NCBI GenBank assembly: GCA_905197485.1
Contig: CAJJYZ010000008.1
Coordinates: 1 to 64,000 of the forward strand
Length of the DNA: 64,000 bases
Reading direction: 5' to 3'
Source: an uncultured Lachnospiraceae bacterium
GTDB taxonomy: Bacteria > Bacillota > Clostridia > Lachnospirales > Lachnospiraceae
The notes below the pieces were generated by a model that searched no databases, had not been told where the DNA came from, and saw nothing but the letters and a program-made list of their open reading frames with translations. The position numbers and the translations under genes are program-made. Shown one piece after another: positions 7,535 through 17,597 of this stretch (within the stretch, counting starts at the first letter, position 1; the number at the start of each line of letters is the position of its first letter).

Positions 7535-9014
7535 CATCCACTCCCCTTAGTACCGCGCCAATCGCATCAATCAAATCACTGGCAAGGACGCTGTAACTGC
7601 CTTTTTGTTCTCTTGCGTAATCCCCGCACAATCCATGGAGAAAGACTCCTGTCTCGCAGGCCTTTCTCAGACTCATTCCCTGCGTCAGTAATCCGGTAAT
7701 CACTCCGGCAAGCACGTCTCCGGAACCGGCCTTTGCCATCGCCGAGTTTCCCGTTGTGTTGACATAGACGCCTCCGTCATCGGATGCAACCATCGTCCGG
7801 GCATCCTTCATCGCGCAGACAACCGGATAATCTTCCACGAATTCCTGCAGATAGCGCATCGCGTCTGCTTTTAATTCTTCGATGCTGTACTGCGTCAAAC
7901 GCGCCATTTCTTTCATATGCGGCGTCAGGATGATGTTCTTCTTATGTTCCAGAAGCGTCATCTCCTCCGATAAAATATTCAATCCGTCTCCGTCAATGAT
8001 ACATGGAGACTTGGCATACTGCATCGCATACGTCACAATTTTCTCTGCGGTCTCCGACCGTCCAAGTCCCGGACCAATCGACACCACATCCGCCCAGTCG
8101 AACAATTCCTTTAATTTTATCTTGTCGAATCCCGTATAAGTCGTTACGATGGCTTCCGGAAGAAGCTGCTGCAGAATCATTCGGTTCGTCTCATCCGTAT
8201 ATATCTGTACAAGCCCTGCTCCGGTACTGTAAGCGGCCTTCGCACTTAAATACGCAGCTCCCGCCATCCCTTTGCTCCCCGTAATCATGAGGACTTTTCC
8301 GTAACTTCCCTTGTGGGAATCCGGTTTCCTCTTCGGAAGCAATGTGCGGAGGTCTTGTTTCTCATACGTATAAATCTTATCTTCTTCCGCAATCTTCTTC
8401 GCCTGAATCCCAATCTCCTTGACGATTCGTTTGCCCGCATACCCGGTTCCCGGGTACAATACGGTTCCCAGCTTCTCGTAAGCAAGACATACGGTCACAT
8501 CCGCATGGAACGCTGTGCCCCAGATTCTTCCTGTTGTATCGGAAACTCCGGACGGTATATCGATGGACACTTTCTTTCCTTTCCGCGCATTCAATGTCTC
8601 AATCGCTTCCCGATAAGCTCCCTCGACTTCCCGGCTCAATCCGGTGCCGAAGATAGCGTCTATAATAACACTATATTCTGTTTCGCACAATGTGTTTCTG
8701 ATTGGGATTCCGTAATTCTCCACAATCTGATACTGGATTTTATTCTCCTTGCTCGCGTGTTCCGGATTCCCTACATACCAGATGTCCGGCTGACAGCCTT
8801 TTACATGCAGCAGGCGCGCCAGCGCAAGACCGTCTCCTCCATTATTCCCGGAACCACACACAATCAGCGGCCGTTTCAAATTCATCTCTTCTTCCAGCGC
8901 TTCCATCACTGCAAGCGCGGCGCGTTCCATCAGCACAAGGGATGGAACTCCCATTTGGTTGATAGTATATGCATCTGCTTCCCGCATCTGCTCCCCGGTT
9001 ACGATAATCTTCAT
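7521..9014 (-). CDS. nnr: Bifunctional NAD(P)H-hydrate epimerase/dehydratase
   Basis: Encodes 497 residues. The N-terminal half is a YjeF-N epimerase (GSGNNGGDGLALARLL, IDAIFGTGL). The C-terminal half is an ADP/ATP-dependent dehydratase of ribokinase fold (TGSKGMAGAAYLSAKAA, GSGDVLAGVITGL). Together they repair R- and S-NADHX to NADH. I chose the ATG at 9014, preceded by GGAGG; a longer frame to 9062 would run into the rex terminator hairpin and lacks a good RBS. The gene is followed by overlapping alr. Confidence 0.92.
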   Translation of the reverse strand: MKIIVTGEQMREADAYTINQMGVPSLVLMERAALAVMEALEEEMNLKRPLIVCGSGNNGGDGLALARLLHVKGCQPDIWYVGNPEHASKENKIQYQIVENYGIPIRNTLCETEYSVIIDAIFGTGLSREVEGAYREAIETLNARKGKKVSIDIPSGVSDTTGRIWGTAFHADVTVCLAYEKLGTVLYPGTGYAGKRIVKEIGIQAKKIAEEDKIYTYEKQDLRTLLPKRKPDSHKGSYGKVLMITGSKGMAGAAYLSAKAAYSTGAGLVQIYTDETNRMILQQLLPEAIVTTYTGFDKIKLKELFDWADVVSIGPGLGRSETAEKIVTYAMQYAKSPCIIDGDGLNILSEEMTLLEHKKNIILTPHMKEMARLTQYSIEELKADAMRYLQEFVEDYPVVCAMKDARTMVASDDGGVYVNTTGNSAMAKAGSGDVLAGVITGLLTQGMSLRKACETGVFLHGLCGDYAREQKGSYSVLASDLIDAIGAVLRGVDDENL

Positions 9015-9033
9015 ATTCCCTCCTGATTTATGG

Positions 9034-9073
9034 AAAAAACAACGTATGCGGTCAAGCCTCACGCTACGTTGTT
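9034..9073 (-). terminator. Terminator between rex and nnr
   Basis: Minus-strand hairpin with arms AAACAACGTA / TACGTTGTTT ending in a run of six T, 8 nt after the rex stop and about 20 nt before the nnr start. Because it lies immediately before the nnr ribosome binding site, it may act as an attenuator for the downstream genes. Confidence 0.75.
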
Positions 9074-9080
9074 TCTCGAA

Positions 9081-9725
9081 TTATTCTTTATGTTCTTTGT
9101 TATAACGACTAAGATTATACGACAATCTCATCAGACTCTCTGACAAATGAACATTCTCCACAATAATATTCTCCGGCAGATTCAAGTCTGTGTGTGCAAA
9201 ATTCCAGATTGCACGCACTCCATTCTCTGCAAGAAGGTCTGCAACTTCCTTTGCCTTCGCCTTCGGTATCGTAAGTACCGCAATATCGATATCATTGTCT
9301 ACGATGAACTCTTTCAATTCGTCCATCATCCGAATCTCCACTCCTCGAATCGCAATTCCCTTCAACCGAGGATTCACGTCGAACATTCCTTTCAATATAA
9401 ATCCACGCTTTTCAAACGAAGCGTAGTTTGCAAGCGCCTGTCCCAAATTACCGGCGCCGATAATCACCATATTGTGGTCCGAATCCAATCCAAGAATCTT
9501 AGCAATCTCTGAATAAAGATATCTCACATTATACCCGTATCCTTGCTGCCCGAAACCGCCAAAATTGTTCAAATCCTGGCGAATCTGAGAAGCTGTTACC
9601 TTCATTCTTCTGCTAAGCTCGTTCGATGATATTCGTTCCACATTCTCTTCAATCAGTTCTCCAAGATATCTATAGTACCTTGGAAGCCGTCTGATTACTG
9701 CCTGTGAAATCTCTCTTTCTTCCAT
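9081..9725 (-). CDS. rex: Redox-sensing transcriptional repressor Rex
   Basis: Encodes 214 residues from the ATG at 9725 (AAGGTG 6 nt upstream; a GTG at 9734 is the alternative). The N-terminal winged helix (residues about 10-80, VTASQIRQDLNNFGGFGQQGYGY) binds DNA. The Rossmann domain with IIGAGNLGQALANY binds NADH/NAD+, and the C-terminal helix swaps between subunits. Rex represses fermentation and redox genes when NADH is low. It has its own promoter and terminator, so it can be monocistronic. I found no convincing TTGTTAAnnnnTTAACAA operator in the window. Confidence 0.95.
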   Translation of the reverse strand: MEEREISQAVIRRLPRYYRYLGELIEENVERISSNELSRRMKVTASQIRQDLNNFGGFGQQGYGYNVRYLYSEIAKILGLDSDHNMVIIGAGNLGQALANYASFEKRGFILKGMFDVNPRLKGIAIRGVEIRMMDELKEFIVDNDIDIAVLTIPKAKAKEVADLLAENGVRAIWNFAHTDLNLPENIIVENVHLSESLMRLSYNLSRYNKEHKE

Positions 9726-9756
9726 TGGTATCACCTTCCATTATTTTCTACGCTAT

Positions 9757-9785
9757 ATTATATAGAATTGTTTCTGTAAAGTCAA
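9757..9785 (-). promoter_or_regulatory. Promoter of rex
   Basis: Minus strand TTGACT (9780-9785), 17-bp spacer, TATAAT (9757-9762). It is back-to-back with the ABC-F promoter. Confidence 0.8.
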
Positions 9786-9792
9786 TTTTTTG

Positions 9793-9820
9793 TTGTATTT
9801 TGTTCTATTTAAGGTATAAT
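9793..9820 (+). promoter_or_regulatory. Promoter of the ABC-F gene
   Basis: Plus strand TTGTAT (9793-9798), 16-bp spacer, TATAAT (9815-9820), 68 nt upstream of the start codon at 9889. Confidence 0.6.
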
Positions 9821-9888
9821 ATTATATATTTACAGCTCACACATCTGTTCGTAGTAAATGAGTTTATGTAATACTATAGGAGGTTACT

Positions 9889-11805
9889 ATGATTTTAGCA
9901 TGTCACAATTTGCAAAAGGCATTCGGCGAACAACTCATCGTGAAAAATGGTTCGTTTCATATAGAAGAGCATGAAAAAGCAGCGTTAATCGGTCCTAATG
10001 GCGCCGGAAAATCTACCATACTGAAGATGATTATGGGCGAAGTTTCACCCGACGGCGGGGAAGTGATTCTTGCGAAAGGCAAGACCATCGGGTATCTTTC
10101 CCAGCATCAGGAATTGATGAGCGGCAACACTATTTTCGAGGAAGTGAAAACTGCCAAGACCGAGATTATCCGCATGGAAGAACAGATTCGCTCCATCGAA
10201 TTAGAGTTAAAGCATCTGGATGGAGAAGAACTGGAAAAACGGTTACATACTTATCATAATCTGACCGCTCTTTTTGAACGTGAAAACGGATACGCATATC
10301 AAAGTGAAATTGTCGGTGTCTTAAAAGGGCTCGGCTTCACAGAGAAGGATTTTAAAAAACAGGTGGACACCTTATCCGGAGGGCAGAAAACCCGCGTTTC
10401 CCTCGGAAAACTTCTTCTCACGAAACCGGACGTCCTTCTTTTGGACGAGCCGACGAACCATCTGGATATGAATTCCATCGCCTGGCTGGAAACTTATCTG
10501 ATGAACTATTCGAGCGCCGTATTAATCGTGTCCCACGACCGGTATTTCCTCAATCGCGTCGTGACGAAGGTCGTCGAAGTCGAATACGGGGAACTTCTGA
10601 TGTTCCAGGGCAATTATTCTGATTTTGCCGAGAAGAAGAAGCTTATCCGCGAAGCAAAACTGAAAGAATACTGGAAGCAGCAGCAGGAAATCAAACATCA
10701 GGAGGCGGTCATCAAGAAACTTCGCTCCTTCAACCGGGAGAAGTCCATCCGGCGCGCAGAAAGCCGAGAAAAGATGCTGGATAAAATGGTGCGTATCGAG
10801 AAACCAATGGAAGAAACCGCAGAACTCCATTTTACGCTGGAACCTTCCTGCGTCAGCGGGAACGACGTTCTGAAAGTAGAACACTTATCCAAGTCTTTCG
10901 GTTCCCTGCAGCTATTCGATGACGTCAGTTTTGAAATCAAGCGTGGGGAACACGTTGCAATTATCGGTGATAACGGAACCGGTAAGACAACACTTCTTAA
11001 AATATTGAATGAAGTCGAGTCTGCCAACAGCGGTTCCTACACCCTCGGAACGAACGTCCACATCGGATATTACGACCAGGAACACCATGTTCTTCACATG
11101 GAAAAAACAGTTTTTGATGAGATTTCCGATGATTACCCACATCTTACGAATACAGAAATCCGCAATATGCTTGCCGCATTTCTGTTCACCGGCGACGATG
11201 TGTACAAGCAGATTAAAGATTTAAGCGGTGGGGAGCGCGGTCGTGTTTCTCTCGCAAAATTAATGCTGTCGGAAGCAAACTTCCTCATTCTCGACGAGCC
11301 GACGAACCATCTGGATATTGCATCCAAAGAGATTCTTGAAAAGGCTCTGAACGACTATACCGGAACGATTCTCTATGTGTCTCACGACCGTTATTTTATC
11401 AACCAGACCGCAAGCCGTATTTTAGACCTTGTCAATCATACGTTTGTCAATTATATCGGAAACTACGATTACTATCTGGAGAAGAAAGAGATACTCACCG
11501 CAGCTTATACGACTGCCGTCCCTTCCGAAATTCCTTCTTCCTCTGCCGGCACATCGGAGACGAAGCTGGACTGGAAAGCACAGAAGGAAGCCCAGGCAAA
11601 AGAACGCAAGCGTCAGAATGAATTGAAAAAGACGGAAGAACGCATCACTGCCCTGGAAGAAAGAGACGGGGAAATCGACGAATTGATGACCCACGAAGAT
11701 ATCTATTCCAATTCTGTGAAATGCCAGGAACTATCGAAGGAGAAAGCTTCCATTGCCGAAGAACTGGAAACACTCTATGAGAGATGGGAAGAATTGGCAG
11801 AATAA
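9889..11805 (+). CDS. ABC-F family ATPase (YdiF-like)
   Basis: Encodes 638 residues: two ABC domains on one chain and no membrane segment. Walker A motifs are GPNGAGKST (about residue 37) and GDNGTGKTT (about 364). Signatures are LSGGQKTRVSLGKLLL and LSGGERGRVSLAKLML, and both Walker B regions read LDEPTNHLD. The linker between domains is long and charged (about residues 245-305), and a basic coiled coil forms the last 90 residues. ABC-F proteins bind the ribosomal E site and either help stalled ribosomes or protect against antibiotics. The YdiF-type layout with a C-terminal coiled coil suggests the housekeeping role, but this is inference. Confidence 0.88.
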   Translation: MILACHNLQKAFGEQLIVKNGSFHIEEHEKAALIGPNGAGKSTILKMIMGEVSPDGGEVILAKGKTIGYLSQHQELMSGNTIFEEVKTAKTEIIRMEEQIRSIELELKHLDGEELEKRLHTYHNLTALFERENGYAYQSEIVGVLKGLGFTEKDFKKQVDTLSGGQKTRVSLGKLLLTKPDVLLLDEPTNHLDMNSIAWLETYLMNYSSAVLIVSHDRYFLNRVVTKVVEVEYGELLMFQGNYSDFAEKKKLIREAKLKEYWKQQQEIKHQEAVIKKLRSFNREKSIRRAESREKMLDKMVRIEKPMEETAELHFTLEPSCVSGNDVLKVEHLSKSFGSLQLFDDVSFEIKRGEHVAIIGDNGTGKTTLLKILNEVESANSGSYTLGTNVHIGYYDQEHHVLHMEKTVFDEISDDYPHLTNTEIRNMLAAFLFTGDDVYKQIKDLSGGERGRVSLAKLMLSEANFLILDEPTNHLDIASKEILEKALNDYTGTILYVSHDRYFINQTASRILDLVNHTFVNYIGNYDYYLEKKEILTAAYTTAVPSEIPSSSAGTSETKLDWKAQKEAQAKERKRQNELKKTEERITALEERDGEIDELMTHEDIYSNSVKCQELSKEKASIAEELETLYERWEELAE

Positions 11806-11813
11806 ATTAAAAA

Positions 11814-11866
11814 AACCGTACTTCATATCTGTTCATCTTACAAGATATGAGGTACGGTTCCTTTTT
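11814..11866. terminator. Bidirectional terminator between ABC-F and icd
   Basis: Stem of about 17 bp (AACCGTAC...GTACGGTT, arms 11814-11831 and 11841-11859) followed by CCTTTTT on the plus strand and preceded by A-runs, so it can serve both convergent genes. Confidence 0.85.
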
Positions 11867-13061
11867 ATAATCTTTTTGCAATTGCCTGAATGAAGGCTTC
11901 ACTATTTAATACTGTCGGATTCGGAATCGTCGTAATGAGAGCAAGGTCTTTTGTCATCTCGCCACTTTCAATCGTATCCAACGTCGCTTTTTCCAATCTG
12001 TCTGCAAACTCCATCAATTCCCGGTTGCCATCCAATTCCCCGCGTTTTCTTAAAGCGCCTGTCCACGCAAAAATCGTGGCTACCGAGTTCGTGGAAGTCT
12101 CTTCCCCTTTGAGGTGTCTGTAATAATGACGCTGTACGGTTCCATGAGCCGCTTCATATTCATAATATCTATGCGGAGACACAAGAACCGAAGTCATCAT
12201 GGCAAGAGAGCCAAAGGCAGAGGATACCATATCGCTCATCACGTCTCCGTCATAATTCTTACATGCCCAGATAAAGCCTCCCTCCGCCTTCATCACGCGG
12301 GCGACGGCGTCATCGATGAGGGTATAAAAATAGACAATCCCTGCTTCTTTGAATCTTTCTTTATACTCTTTCTCATAGAGCTCCTGGAAAATATCTTTAA
12401 ACGTATGGTCATATTTCTTGGAAATCGTGTCCTTTGTCGCGAACCAAAGGTCTTGTTTCCTGTCTAACGCATACCGAAAACAGCTTCTTGCAAAATTCTC
12501 AATGGAGTCGTCTAGGTTATGCATGCCTTGTACAACACCGGCTCCGGTATAGTTGTGAACCAGTTCTCTTTTTACTGTACCGTCCTCTGCCGTATAGACA
12601 AGCTCTACCTTTCCCGGACCCGGAATTATCATCTCTATGTTTTTATACACGTCACCGTAGGCATGTCGTGCAATCGTAATCGGTTTCTTCCAGTTCCTTA
12701 CGCATGGCTCAATCCCTTTGACTACAATCGGAGTCCGAAAAACCGTTCCGTCTAACATTGCACGAATCGTTCCGTTTGGGCTTTTCCACATTTCTTCCAG
12801 ATTGTACTCTGTCATACGCGCCGCATTCGGTGTGATGGTCGCGCATTTGACGGCTACTCCGTATTTCTTCGTCGCATTCGCCGCGTCAATCGTCACCTGG
12901 TCTTTCGTCGCATTCCGCGCGTCAAGCCCCAGGTCATAGTACTCCGTCTTCAAATCGATGTATGGTTCCAAAAGGTATTCTTTTATCATCTTCCAGAGAA
13001 TCCTTGTCATTTCGTCCCCATCCATCTCAACCAATGGTGTCGTCATGATAATCCTGCTCAT
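11865..13061 (-). CDS. icd: NADP-dependent isocitrate dehydrogenase, eukaryote-like dimeric type
   Basis: Encodes 398 residues from the ATG at 13061 (GGAGG 8 nt upstream, inside the ftsY/icd junction; an in-frame ATG at 13076 overlaps the RBS). The sequence follows the type II dimeric enzymes ([33 protein letters not shown]) rather than the E. coli-type Icd. It oxidatively decarboxylates isocitrate to 2-oxoglutarate, giving NADPH and carbon for glutamate. The gene sits at the end of the rnc-smc-ftsY run, an unusual place for a citrate-pathway enzyme, and is probably co-transcribed by read-through. Confidence 0.93.
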   Translation of the reverse strand: MSRIIMTTPLVEMDGDEMTRILWKMIKEYLLEPYIDLKTEYYDLGLDARNATKDQVTIDAANATKKYGVAVKCATITPNAARMTEYNLEEMWKSPNGTIRAMLDGTVFRTPIVVKGIEPCVRNWKKPITIARHAYGDVYKNIEMIIPGPGKVELVYTAEDGTVKRELVHNYTGAGVVQGMHNLDDSIENFARSCFRYALDRKQDLWFATKDTISKKYDHTFKDIFQELYEKEYKERFKEAGIVYFYTLIDDAVARVMKAEGGFIWACKNYDGDVMSDMVSSAFGSLAMMTSVLVSPHRYYEYEAAHGTVQRHYYRHLKGEETSTNSVATIFAWTGALRKRGELDGNRELMEFADRLEKATLDTIESGEMTKDLALITTIPNPTVLNSEAFIQAIAKRL

Positions 13062-13075
13062 TTTCCTGCCCTCCA

Positions 13076-14020
13076 TTAGTGTTTGTCGGCTCCGTCTGTG
13101 TAGAACAATGCATTTACAAATTCATCCGAATCAAACTTCTGCAAATCGTCAATAGTTTCTCCTACTCCAATATATTTTACCGGAATCTTCAGTTCCGATT
13201 GGATTGCAACTGCAATTCCTCCTTTGGCGCTTCCATCCATCTTCGTCAGGACAATTCCTGTAATGTCGGCTACGTCATTGAATTCTCTCGCCTGTGAGAG
13301 CGCATTCTGCCCGGTTGTTCCATCCAATACAACCAAGGTTTCCCGGTAAGCTTCCGGATATTCCCGCTCCAGTACCCGGTTAATCTTCCGAAGTTCTTCC
13401 ATCAGGTTCTTCTTATTGTGAAGTCTTCCCGCCGTATCTACAAGAAGAACGTCCGCATGACGCGCTTTTGCCGCCTGTACCGCATCATAGACGATAGCCG
13501 CAGGGTCTGCGCCGTCCTGGCCTCCAATCAACTCGGCATCCGCACGATGCGCCCATTCCACGAGCTGTTCCCCTGCCGCCGCGCGGAACGTATCCGCCGC
13601 AGCCAGCACAACTTTCTTGTTCTGTGCCCGGAGTTTTCCGGCAAGTTTTCCAATCGTCGTTGTCTTTCCTACTCCATTCACTCCGATGATAAGCACAACG
13701 GAAGTACGCTGTTCAAATTCATACGCCGTCTCTTCCACACGCATCTGCTCTTTGATACTGTCAATTAAAATCTGCTTACAATCTGCCGGGTCTTTGATGT
13801 GCTGTTCTTTTACTTTCTGACGCAGTTCTTCCAATACCGCATATGTGGCATTCACTCCAAGGTCTCCCATAATAAGAACCTCTTCCAGCTCCTCATAGAA
13901 CTCCTCGTCGATTTTCGAAAATCCGCTGAAAATACTGTCAATACTTGAAACAATGCTGTTTCTCGTCTTTGTAAGCCCTGAAACAAGCCGTTTAAAAAAG
14001 CCTTTCTTTTCTTCGCTCAT
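13076..14020 (-). CDS. ftsY: Signal recognition particle receptor FtsY
   Basis: Encodes 314 residues with a short N-terminal basic part, the four-helix N domain and the GTPase G domain: P-loop [15 protein letters not shown] (about residue 113), [16 protein letters not shown] and [10 protein letters not shown]. It docks ribosome-SRP complexes at the membrane for co-translational insertion. The long acidic N-terminal domain of enterobacterial FtsY is absent, as is usual in Firmicutes. The start ATG follows AGGAGAG. It lies 9 nt after smc and overlaps the icd RBS. Confidence 0.95.
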   Translation of the reverse strand: MSEEKKGFFKRLVSGLTKTRNSIVSSIDSIFSGFSKIDEEFYEELEEVLIMGDLGVNATYAVLEELRQKVKEQHIKDPADCKQILIDSIKEQMRVEETAYEFEQRTSVVLIIGVNGVGKTTTIGKLAGKLRAQNKKVVLAAADTFRAAAGEQLVEWAHRADAELIGGQDGADPAAIVYDAVQAAKARHADVLLVDTAGRLHNKKNLMEELRKINRVLEREYPEAYRETLVVLDGTTGQNALSQAREFNDVADITGIVLTKMDGSAKGGIAVAIQSELKIPVKYIGVGETIDDLQKFDSDEFVNALFYTDGADKH

Positions 14021-14029
14021 ATCTCTCTC

Positions 14030-17000
14030 CTACTTTGTCAAATCTTTTTCTAATAAGTCTACGGAAACAAGAGTGGACACTCCCTTTTCCTGCATCGTAA
14101 TTCCGTAGAGTCTGTCTGCCGCGTTCATCGTTCCGCGTCGATGTGTGATAACAATAAACTGGGTATTCTTCGTCAACTTATGAAGATATTGTGCAAAACG
14201 TCCGACATTGGAATCATCAAGCGCCGCCTCAATCTCATCCAAGAGACAGAACGGAGACGGTTTCAGATTCTGGATGGCAAATAACAAGGAAATCGCAGTC
14301 AACGCTTTCTCCCCACCGGATAACTGCATCATATTCTGTAGTTTCTTTCCCGGTGGCTGCGCGATAATCTTAATTCCTGCTTCCAGTATGTCTTCATCCT
14401 CCATCAACTCCAATGTTCCTTTTCCACCGCCAAACAACTGTTTAAATACCTTATCAAATTCTGCCGCAATCTCCCGGAAACGTTCTGTAAACTGTTTTCG
14501 CATCGCCGCGTCCAGTTCTTCGATAATTCCAATTAAGGTTGCCTCTGCCTCCACAAGGTCGTTATGCTGTGCCTTCAGGAATTCATAACGCTCCGACACA
14601 TTTTTGTAGTCTTCAATCGCGTTGACATTGACGGTTCCAAGTCCCTTGATTTCGTTTTTTAATCTCTGAATCTGCCGCCTTATCTCTCCTAAGTCGTTGA
14701 GATTCTCATTCCGCATCTCTCTTGCCAGACTCAACGTAATCTCATATTCTTCCCACATATAATTTATTTGCTTTTCCAGGATTTCCTCACAGCCTTCTTT
14801 CTTGCTGTTCAAACGGAAGCACTCCTTGTCAAGCTCTGTCATATGCTTGGAAATCTCTTCTCTCCTGCTTAAGAATCCTTTGTTCTTCTGCGCCAGTTCC
14901 TCTTTTTGAGCCGTCAGTTCTTTGATATTCTCCTGAATTTCTCCGAATACCTCTTTGGAACTTTCTACGGTTCGGAGAATTTCTTCAATCTTTGCCTGGC
15001 GCACCTCTATTTCCGCCGAAGAATTTTTCTTATTCTGCTCCAGCTCCCGAAGTTCTTCTCCTAATTTCTGAAGTTCTTCCTCGACACGTTCTGTGTTCTC
15101 CACCGCAAATTCGTACTTCTGTTCAAAGTTTGCCAGGGAAAGTCTCTGTGCCTCCGCATGCTGCATCGCAGTCTGTTCTTTTTCTCTTTCTTCTTCCAGA
15201 TTCTTCTGATATTCTTCGATTTTCGCAGACAATTCCTGCTCTAACTGTTCTGAAAATTCGAGTTCTGTGCGGATGGATTCCTTATTCTCTTCAATCTCCG
15301 CAAATTGAGAGGTATATTCTTCCCGCTCTCTTTGAAGCGCCGCAATGACATCTACCGCTTCCTTCTTCTTCGAGCGGAATTGCTGAATACTCATCTTCAA
15401 TGTATTTTGCCGTACATACAGTTCCTGAAGCTTCGGGTTCAAGGCGTCAATCTGGCTGTAGCAGGATGCGCGCTCTTCTTTTGCTTCTTTTACTTCCGCT
15501 TCCAGTCGAAGCATCTCCTGCTGCAACGTCTGCACCGTCTTCTCGAATTCTTCTATCTCTCTTCTTCTGCTCAACAGATTGCTGGAATTCTTGAATGCAC
15601 CTCCGGTCATGGAACCTCCCGGATTCATCAGCTCTCCTTCCAGAGTCACGATACGCAAGGACTGCTTATATTTTCTTGCGAGAGCGATTCCATGGTCGAT
15701 ATGTTCCACTACAATCGTCCGTCCGAGCAGGTTCTCTGCCAGACAGCGGAATCTCTCTTCCACCTTCACAAGGGTACTGGCAAGTCCTATCACTCCCGGT
15801 TCCTGAAGCGCTTCTTTCTGGCGAATCCCCTGATTGCCACCCATACTTGTCAACGGCAAAAATGTGGCTCGACCAAATCGATTCTGCTTTAAGTACGCAA
15901 TCATGCGTTTCGCAGTCTCTTCGTTGTCCGTCACGATATTCTGGATGCTTCCTCCTAAAGCCGTCTCGATTGCAACTTCATAGTCTTTTTCTACTTTAAT
16001 AATATCTGCAACTACGCCGACAAGTCCCGGTTCCTTGTCCTTCTTCTCCATGACTTTTCGGATGCTGTTCCCGTACCCATCATATCGTTCCGTCATATTT
16101 TTCAAGGATTCCAGGCGGGAAGCTTCCCTGTGATAGGAAGTCTGTCCGATACGCAGCTGTTCCGTCTTCTTCGCAAGCTCTGTCTGAAGATTCTGAATGG
16201 TTCGCTCCTTCTCTTTGATTTGTTCCTGATATCCTGCAATCTCCCCGGAAACCGCCTCCAACACTTTTGCCTTCTCCGCAATGGCCTCGTCTTGAATACT
16301 GGCGTCGCTTCCCGCTTCAATCAGTTTCTTGCTCATCTCGGATTTCCGCACCTGCATCTGCTCCAGCATAGTATCGAAATGCTGAATTTTCGCTTTCGTA
16401 GAAGCGCGATTGTTCAGAATCTCCATAATCTCATTCTTACACCGCTCCACCTCCTCACCGAGACGGGCAATGTTCATCTGGACGGCTTGAAGCGCCTGCT
16501 GCGCCTCGTCGCTTTGCTGTCTTCCTGCATCGAAATCCATCTTCAAATGTTCTTTCTCCGCCTCATACGACTTTTTCTGTTCCTGACGTTCCCTGATAGA
16601 TTCCTCAATCGCCTGCGTGCGCTGTGAAAAATGTTCATCGCTCATTTTTGCGCTGTGAATCTGCTCTTTTAATAGTTCAATCTGACCTTCCAACTGCTGC
16701 TTCAAGAGGTGCGTCTCATTCAACTGGCTCTTCGTCCGTTCCAGAGAATCTTCTACTACTTCTAATTCCTCTTCTACCTTCTCATATTCCGTTTTCGCCG
16801 CTTCGTACCGGCTTCCTGCTTCCGTCAACTCTTCCTTCGCATTGGAAAGCTTGGATTCCAAGTCCCGAATCTGCCCGCGCATGTCCTCATTTTCCAATAA
16901 GAACATATTGATATCATATACTTTCAGCTCTTCTTTCTTCTTCAAATACTCTTTGGCTGTCTCCGATTGTCTCTCCAACGGCCCAATCTGTTTCTCGAGC

Positions 17001-17590
17001 TCGGATAGGATATCGGTAACTCGCACGAGATTCTGCTTCTCTTCTTCCAGTTTTTTCAAAGACATGCTCTTTCGGCGCTTAAACTTCACGATTCCGGCAG
17101 CCTCGTCAAAAAGCTCTCTTCTCTCTTCCGGTTTCCCGCTTAGAATCCGGTCAATCTGTCCTTGTCCGATGATAGAATATCCTTCCTTCCCGATACCTGT
17201 ATCATAAAACAATTCATTCACATCCTTCAGACGGCAAATCGTTCCGTTAATCAGATACTCGCTCTCACCGGAACGGTATAGCTTCCTCGTGACGGTAACC
17301 TCATTGTAATCGATGGCAAGCTGATGGTCCGAATTATCCAATGTGATGGCAACCGAAGCGTAACTGAGCGGCTTACGGTTCTCGGTACCTGAGAAAATGA
17401 CGTCCTGCATCGTGCCCCCTCTAAGCTGCTTCACACGCTGCTCCCCGAGCACCCATCGGACCGCGTCTGCAACATTACTCTTCCCGCTTCCATTAGGACC
17501 TACGATTCCGGTAATCCCATTATGAAAATCAAACACGATTTTATTTGCAAAGGACTTAAAGCCCTGTACTTCAATGCTCTTTAAATACAT
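14030..17590 (-). CDS. smc: Chromosome segregation ATPase SMC
   Basis: Encodes 1186 residues, the normal SMC size. The N-terminal head has Walker A GPNGSGKSNVADA (about residue 32). Two long coiled coils flank a hinge around residues 500-680 (GVVADIIKVEKDYEVAIETALG, GGSMTGGAF). The C-terminal head has the LSGGEKALTAISLLF signature and Walker B CLLDEIEAALD. It loads with ScpAB and organises the chromosome. It is the central member of the rnc-smc-ftsY operon, a conserved Firmicutes arrangement. No disruption is seen. Confidence 0.97.
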   Translation of the reverse strand: MYLKSIEVQGFKSFANKIVFDFHNGITGIVGPNGSGKSNVADAVRWVLGEQRVKQLRGGTMQDVIFSGTENRKPLSYASVAITLDNSDHQLAIDYNEVTVTRKLYRSGESEYLINGTICRLKDVNELFYDTGIGKEGYSIIGQGQIDRILSGKPEERRELFDEAAGIVKFKRRKSMSLKKLEEEKQNLVRVTDILSELEKQIGPLERQSETAKEYLKKKEELKVYDINMFLLENEDMRGQIRDLESKLSNAKEELTEAGSRYEAAKTEYEKVEEELEVVEDSLERTKSQLNETHLLKQQLEGQIELLKEQIHSAKMSDEHFSQRTQAIEESIRERQEQKKSYEAEKEHLKMDFDAGRQQSDEAQQALQAVQMNIARLGEEVERCKNEIMEILNNRASTKAKIQHFDTMLEQMQVRKSEMSKKLIEAGSDASIQDEAIAEKAKVLEAVSGEIAGYQEQIKEKERTIQNLQTELAKKTEQLRIGQTSYHREASRLESLKNMTERYDGYGNSIRKVMEKKDKEPGLVGVVADIIKVEKDYEVAIETALGGSIQNIVTDNEETAKRMIAYLKQNRFGRATFLPLTSMGGNQGIRQKEALQEPGVIGLASTLVKVEERFRCLAENLLGRTIVVEHIDHGIALARKYKQSLRIVTLEGELMNPGGSMTGGAFKNSSNLLSRRREIEEFEKTVQTLQQEMLRLEAEVKEAKEERASCYSQIDALNPKLQELYVRQNTLKMSIQQFRSKKKEAVDVIAALQREREEYTSQFAEIEENKESIRTELEFSEQLEQELSAKIEEYQKNLEEEREKEQTAMQHAEAQRLSLANFEQKYEFAVENTERVEEELQKLGEELRELEQNKKNSSAEIEVRQAKIEEILRTVESSKEVFGEIQENIKELTAQKEELAQKNKGFLSRREEISKHMTELDKECFRLNSKKEGCEEILEKQINYMWEEYEITLSLAREMRNENLNDLGEIRRQIQRLKNEIKGLGTVNVNAIEDYKNVSERYEFLKAQHNDLVEAEATLIGIIEELDAAMRKQFTERFREIAAEFDKVFKQLFGGGKGTLELMEDEDILEAGIKIIAQPPGKKLQNMMQLSGGEKALTAISLLFAIQNLKPSPFCLLDEIEAALDDSNVGRFAQYLHKLTKNTQFIVITHRRGTMNAADRLYGITMQEKGVSTLVSVDLLEKDLTK

Positions 17591-17597
17591 AGACCAC

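Noticed and set aside
7034..7699. 221-residue plus-strand frame
   Set aside because: Antisense to alr and nnr, rich in His/Ser/Leu as expected for a shadow, no RBS or promoter.
9735..9888. Rex autoregulatory operator
   Set aside because: No TTGTTAA...TTAACAA pattern; only scattered TTGT-like pieces in an AT-rich region.
15305..16627. Several long plus-strand frames opposite smc
   Set aside because: All are shadows of the smc coiled-coil coding sequence.
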